A stretch of 9,171 nucleotides of DNA. Source: an uncultured Eubacteriales bacterium (GTDB taxonomy: Bacteria > Bacillota > Clostridia > Oscillospirales > Butyricicoccaceae). A program made the translations under genes and the position numbers. Each line of letters begins with the position of its first letter. Within the stretch, counting starts at the first letter, position 1. The stretch covers positions 1-9,171 of the forward strand of contig CAKTWY010000104.1 in the NCBI GenBank assembly GCA_934630445.1, read 5' to 3'. A model generated the notes under the pieces. The model was not told where the DNA came from, searched no databases, and was given only the letters and a program-made list of their open reading frames with translations. Of this stretch, positions 5,839 through 9,171 are shown one piece after another.

Positions 5839-6978
5839 ATGATAACATTGAAAAAAGCGGCCTCGCAGATGGGCCTTTCCAAACCGCAGAAGGAACACGA
5901 CGAGAGCTACTACATGGCCTCGCAGTGGTCGCTGATGGGCAAAAAGCTGAAAAAGCACAAGCTCGCGATGGTGAGCCTCGTGCTGCTCATCCTGCTGTAT
6001 CTGCAGGCGATCTTCGCCGATTTCCTCGGCGTGCAGGGGCTGACGACCTATGACAGCCAGTATCTGAACTGCCCGCCCACGCGCATCCATCTTTTTGATA
6101 AGGACGGTACGTTCCGCGGTCCTTTCGTTTACGGACTGAAGACTGAGCGCGACCCGGAGACCATGCGCAAGATTTTTACCGCCGACGAGAGCGCCATTTA
6201 CCCCATCCGCTTCTTCTCCGAAGGGGAAGAATACACCGTCTTCGGCAAGAGCATGAACCTCCACTTCATGACGGTCGAGGAGCCGGGGCGCCTGTTCCTC
6301 TTTGGAACGGACAACATGGGGCGCGACATTTACTCGCGCATCGCGCTGGGAAGCCGCATCTCGCTGTCCATCCCGCTCGTGGGCGTGGCGATCAGCTTTG
6401 TGCTGGGCCTGATCATCGGCAGCATCTCCGGCTACTGCGGGGGTATGATCGACGCGATCATCCAGCGCATTATCGAGGTCATCCGCTCTTTCCCGACACT
6501 GCCGCTGTGGATGGCGCTGTCCGCGGCGATCCCGCCGAAGGTACCGGTGACGCAGATGTTCATCTACATCACGGTCATCCTGTCCTTCATCTCGTGGACG
6601 GACCTGGCGCGCGTGGTGCGAAGCAAGTTCCTGTCCCTGAAAAATGAGGATTACGTCATGGCCGCGAAGATCGCGGGCGTGAGCGACATCAAGGTCATTT
6701 CGACCCACCTTGTACCGGGCTTTTTAAGCTATCTGGTCGTCAACATGACGCTCGGCATCCCGAATATGATCCTCGGCGAGACGTCGATGAGCTTTCTCGG
6801 CCTCGGCATCCGCTCGCCGGCGACCAGCTGGGGCGTGCTTCTGCAGGAGGCGCAGGAGATCCAGAACGTCGCCCTCTACGCGTGGAAGCTCATCCCGCTG
6901 CTTTTCGTCATCGTGACCGTGCTCGCCTTCAACTTCCTCGGCGACGGCCTGCGCGACGCCGCCGACCCGTACAAATAA
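5839..6978 (+). CDS. ABC transporter permease, OppC/DppC type, with long extracytoplasmic insert
   Basis: This 379-residue second channel subunit is longer than classic OppC/DppC (about 300). A cytoplasmic N-terminus (1-40) leads to helix 1 (about 42-62). A segment of about 90 residues (63-153) between helices 1 and 2 should lie outside the membrane; it contains NCPPTRIHLFDKDG and FVYGLKTERDPETMRK. The hallmark GTDNMGRDIYSRI (156-168) follows, then the membrane domain. The EAA loop for ATPase docking is LSLKNEDYVMAAKIAGVSDI (265-284), and the C-terminus GDGLRDAADPYK is typical. GAGGTGA, overlapping the previous stop codon, is the ribosome binding site. The gene sits 9 bases after its partner permease. 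The insert may contact the large binding protein or ligand; that is inference. Confidence 0.95.
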   Translation: MITLKKAASQMGLSKPQKEHDESYYMASQWSLMGKKLKKHKLAMVSLVLLILLYLQAIFADFLGVQGLTTYDSQYLNCPPTRIHLFDKDGTFRGPFVYGLKTERDPETMRKIFTADESAIYPIRFFSEGEEYTVFGKSMNLHFMTVEEPGRLFLFGTDNMGRDIYSRIALGSRISLSIPLVGVAISFVLGLIIGSISGYCGGMIDAIIQRIIEVIRSFPTLPLWMALSAAIPPKVPVTQMFIYITVILSFISWTDLARVVRSKFLSLKNEDYVMAAKIAGVSDIKVISTHLVPGFLSYLVVNMTLGIPNMILGETSMSFLGLGIRSPATSWGVLLQEAQEIQNVALYAWKLIPLLFVIVTVLAFNFLGDGLRDAADPYK

Positions 6979-6997
6979 GAAGGAGGAGGCAAACCGT

Positions 6998-8029
6998 ATG
7001 TGCACGCAGAAAAGTGATATTCTCATCGACGTGAAGGACCTTCGCGTCAACATCAAGGTCGACAGCGGCATATTGAACGCCGTGCGCGGCGTCAATTTCT
7101 CCATCCGCCGCGGCGAGACGCTCGGCCTCGTCGGCGAATCCGGCTGCGGCAAAAGCCTCACCAGCAAGGCGATCCTCGGCATCAACGCCAAAAACGTCGC
7201 CGCCACGGGCGAAGCCATCTTTTACGACGACGGATGTCAGCCGGTGGACCTTCTAAAACTCAAGCGCGACTCGAAGGAGATCCGCGCGATCCGCGGAGGG
7301 CGGATCAGCATGATCTTTCAGGAGCCGATGACGGCCTTCTCCCCGCTCTACACCATCGGCAACCAGCTGATCGAAATGATCCGCCTGCACCGCACGCGCG
7401 ATAAAAAGCAGGCGCGCGAACTGGCCATTCAGATGCTCGAAAAGGTCGGCATCGCCAACCCGGAAAAGCGCATCGACCAATACCCGCACGAGTTCTCCGG
7501 CGGCATGCTCCAGCGCGCGCTGATCGCGATGGCGCTCTCGTGCAACCCGGCCATGCTGATCGCCGACGAGCCGACCACGGCCCTTGACGTGACCATCCAG
7601 GCGCAGATCCTCGAGCTGATGAAGGCGCTGCAGCAGGAGTTTCACATGGCGATCCTCTTCATCACGCACGACCTCGGCACTGTCGCCGCCATGTGTGACA
7701 ACGTCGCGGTCATGTATCTGGGCGAGATCGTCGAGTACGGCCCGGTGCGCGAGATCTTCCACAGCCCGCAGCACCCGTATACGATCGGCCTGCTGCGCTC
7801 CGTGCCGAAAACGGGCGGCGAGGCAAAGGCGCGCCTGGCTTCCATCGAGGGGTCTGTTCCCGTGCCGACCAATCTGCCGGAAACGTGCGGCTTCTACGAT
7901 CGCTGCCCGATGCGCCTGGAGGGGAAATGCCTCGCAGGGCCGGCGGCAGTACGCGAGGTGGGCGAGGGGCATTATGTGCGCTGCATGCTCACCGAAGAGG
8001 AACTGAAGGCAGGTGCGCAGTATGAATAA
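6998..8029 (+). CDS. ABC transporter ATP-binding protein, OppD/DppD type
   Basis: This 343-residue cytoplasmic ATPase drives import. Motifs are intact: Walker A GESGCGKS (46-53), Q-loop FQEP (Gln108), signature FSGGMLQR (166-173), Walker B MLIADEP (Asp190, Glu191) and switch His224 in ITHD. The C-terminal oligo_HPY extension carries Cys297, Cys303, Cys311 and Cys329, the four-cysteine pattern that in a DppD structure holds a [4Fe-4S] cluster. AGGAGGAGG is 8 bases before the ATG, the strongest ribosome binding site in the operon. The stop overlaps the start of the partner ATPase by 8 bases, implying coupled translation and a heterodimeric ATPase pair. Confidence 0.96.
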   Translation: MCTQKSDILIDVKDLRVNIKVDSGILNAVRGVNFSIRRGETLGLVGESGCGKSLTSKAILGINAKNVAATGEAIFYDDGCQPVDLLKLKRDSKEIRAIRGGRISMIFQEPMTAFSPLYTIGNQLIEMIRLHRTRDKKQARELAIQMLEKVGIANPEKRIDQYPHEFSGGMLQRALIAMALSCNPAMLIADEPTTALDVTIQAQILELMKALQQEFHMAILFITHDLGTVAAMCDNVAVMYLGEIVEYGPVREIFHSPQHPYTIGLLRSVPKTGGEAKARLASIEGSVPVPTNLPETCGFYDRCPMRLEGKCLAGPAAVREVGEGHYVRCMLTEEELKAGAQYE

Positions 8030-9017
8030 CGACGTCATTCTCGAGGTAAAAAACCTCTGCAAGGATTATATCAACAAAAAGCTCGTCGTCCACGCGGTGA
8101 GCGACGTGTCCTTCACGCTCAGGCGCGGGCAGACGCTGGGCATCGTGGGCGAGTCGGGCTGCGGCAAGACGACGCTCGGGCGCTGCATCGTGCGCGGCAT
8201 CCCTGCGACCTCGGGCGAAGTGCTTTTCCACTCCCCCGAGGGCAAAACGGTCGATTATCTGAGCCTCAAGGGCGAAGCGCTCAAGGACTTCCGCCGTCAT
8301 ATCCAGATGATTTTTCAGGACCCGTATTCCTCGCTCGACCCGCGCATGACGGTGTACGACATTATCTGTGAGCCGCTCAAGGCCAATTTTCATCTGCCGA
8401 AGGAGGAGCTGGACAAAAAAGTCCTGCGCATCGCAGAGCTCACGGGGCTGAACCTGAGCTTCCTGCGGCGGTACCCGCACGCGTTCTCCGGCGGGCAGCG
8501 CCAGCGTATCGGCATTGCGCGCGCACTGGTGATGTATCCGCAGCTGGTCATCTGCGACGAGGCGGTATCGGCGCTGGACGTATCCATCCAGGCACAGATC
8601 ATCAACCTGCTCAAAGACCTGCAGCAGGAGCTGGGACTGACGTACATCTTCATCTCGCACGCGCTGTCGGTCGTCGAGCACATTTCCGATATGGTGATGG
8701 TCATGTATCTCGGCCGCGTGGTGGAGATGGGCACGGTCGAGCGGCTCTTCACCCGCCCTGCTCATCCGTACACCGAGGCGCTCCTTTCCGCGGCGCCGAA
8801 GCCCGACCCGGACATCAAAACCGAGCGTATCATCCTCGAGGGCGAGGTGCCAAGCCCTGCGAATCCCCCTTCCGGCTGCTACTTTCACCCGCGGTGCCCC
8901 TATGCGACCGAGCGCTGCGCGCAGCAATCGCCCGCCCTTACCGACGTCGGCGACGGACACATGTGCGCGTGCCTGCGCGCGAAGGAGCTGCATCTGCGCC
9001 AAAGTGCCAGGGTATAA
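8022..9017 (+). CDS. ABC transporter ATP-binding protein, OppF/DppF type
   Basis: This is the second ATPase of the importer, 331 residues from the ATG at 8022. An in-frame GTG at 8013 would add three residues; I prefer the ATG because AAGGCAGGTG lies just upstream with good spacing. Motifs are Walker A GESGCGKT (43-50), Q-loop FQD (Gln99), signature FSGGQRQR (155-162), Walker B LVICDEAVSALD (Asp179, Glu180) and switch His213. The residue after the switch His is Ala (SHAL) where SHDL is usual; the catalytic residues themselves are present. The C-terminal extension holds Cys286, Cys292, Cys299 and Cys315/317, again matching the iron-sulfur-type cysteine set. It is the last gene of the operon, overlapping its partner by 8 bases. 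Confidence 0.96.
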   Translation: MNNDVILEVKNLCKDYINKKLVVHAVSDVSFTLRRGQTLGIVGESGCGKTTLGRCIVRGIPATSGEVLFHSPEGKTVDYLSLKGEALKDFRRHIQMIFQDPYSSLDPRMTVYDIICEPLKANFHLPKEELDKKVLRIAELTGLNLSFLRRYPHAFSGGQRQRIGIARALVMYPQLVICDEAVSALDVSIQAQIINLLKDLQQELGLTYIFISHALSVVEHISDMVMVMYLGRVVEMGTVERLFTRPAHPYTEALLSAAPKPDPDIKTERIILEGEVPSPANPPSGCYFHPRCPYATERCAQQSPALTDVGDGHMCACLRAKELHLRQSARV

Positions 9018-9029
9018 ACGCTTGAAAAA

Positions 9030-9074
9030 ACAAAAAAATGTGATATGATATCCGCAAAGCGGATATCATATCAC
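9030..9074 (-). terminator. Rho-independent terminator for a convergent minus-strand gene
   Basis: Arms 9040-9055 and 9059-9074 are perfect 16-bp reverse complements around AAA (GTGATATGATATCCGC is the left arm). Read on the minus strand the stem is followed by A, seven T, G and six T, a strong U-tract. On the plus strand the A-run precedes the stem and no T-run follows, so it is a poor terminator for the importer operon, though the stem could still stabilise that mRNA end. It implies that a minus-strand transcript enters from the right edge. Confidence 0.72.
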
Positions 9075-9171
9075 GCGCATGTCGTCTCTTCGAGTCGACG
9101 CGCTGAGATTTTATGGCGTGCCGTCGGAGACGGCACATGCCCATGCTGCCATAAACGTGAAACGTTATGGC
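9075..9171. repeat. Cluster of inverted and direct repeats at the right edge
   Basis: Several pairings follow the terminator: GCGC-AT-GTCG with CGACGCGC (9075-9103, 2-base bulge); GTGCCGTC with GACGGCAC (9118-9125 and 9129-9136, perfect 8 bp, loop GGA); TTATGGC (9111-9117) with GCCATAA (9148-9154), enclosing that stem; and GCCATAAACG (9148-9157) with CGTTATGGC (9163-9171, one-base bulge). TTATGGC thus occurs twice directly (9111 and 9165) and once inverted. It could be a structured RNA end, an interspersed repeat, or the 3' part of a minus-strand gene. The window ends inside it, so its limits are unknown. Confidence 0.4.

Noticed and set aside
5362..6708. A 448-residue minus-strand open frame spanning the two permease genes
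   Set aside because: Its His/Arg/Asp-rich composition is typical of an antisense shadow, and both permeases on the other strand carry all family motifs.
7989..9002. A 337-residue minus-strand open frame opposite the second ATPase
   Set aside because: Antisense shadow of a clear OppF-type gene; no start signals or recognisable domain.

Overview
The window looks like chromosomal DNA from a moderately GC-rich Gram-positive anaerobe, most likely Clostridia (Oscillospirales or Christensenellales type). This is inferred from strong GGAGG-type ribosome binding sites, a lipobox substrate-binding protein, an AraC regulator next to a UroD-family enzyme, and the protein flavour. No ribosomal or other marker gene is present, so the taxonomy is only an inference.

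Layout. Positions 1-127 hold no gene I can support. A complete AraC-family regulator lies on the minus strand (128-1024, or to 1051 with an alternative TTG start). It is divergent from a plus-strand uroporphyrinogen-decarboxylase-family protein (1138-2151). The short space between them carries an 8+8 bp inverted repeat and promoter-like hexamers for both directions. A 584-base non-coding stretch follows (2152-2735). Its first half is GC-rich and featureless. Its second half is AT-rich and holds an 11+11 bp inverted repeat and a possible promoter.

A complete five-gene ABC importer of the Opp/Dpp class then runs to 9017: a lipoprotein binding protein (2736-4706), two permeases (4840-5829 and 5839-6978) and two ATPases (6998-8029 and 8022-9017). 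A GC-rich hairpin with a short T-run separates the binding protein from the permeases. The other four genes are tightly packed, and the two ATPase genes overlap by 8 bases. The right end (9018-9171) holds a perfect 16-bp hairpin whose U-tract lies on the minus strand, so it should terminate a convergent gene outside the window. Several further inverted and direct repeats follow.

How the parts may work together (inference). The permease features and the long binding protein resemble, from memory, the Opp/Dpp subgroup often linked to oligosaccharide uptake rather than peptides. The UroD-family protein belongs to the broad group that includes cobamide-dependent methyltransferases, but it has His-x-Asp where MtaA/MtbA have His-x-Cys, and no corrinoid protein is encoded here. 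A reasonable working model is an AraC-controlled uptake and processing locus for a small organic substrate, possibly a glycoside or methylated compound. The gene families are mostly standard. The less ordinary points are the UroD-like protein's variant metal site, the intergenic palindromes, the intra-operon hairpin and the structured right end.
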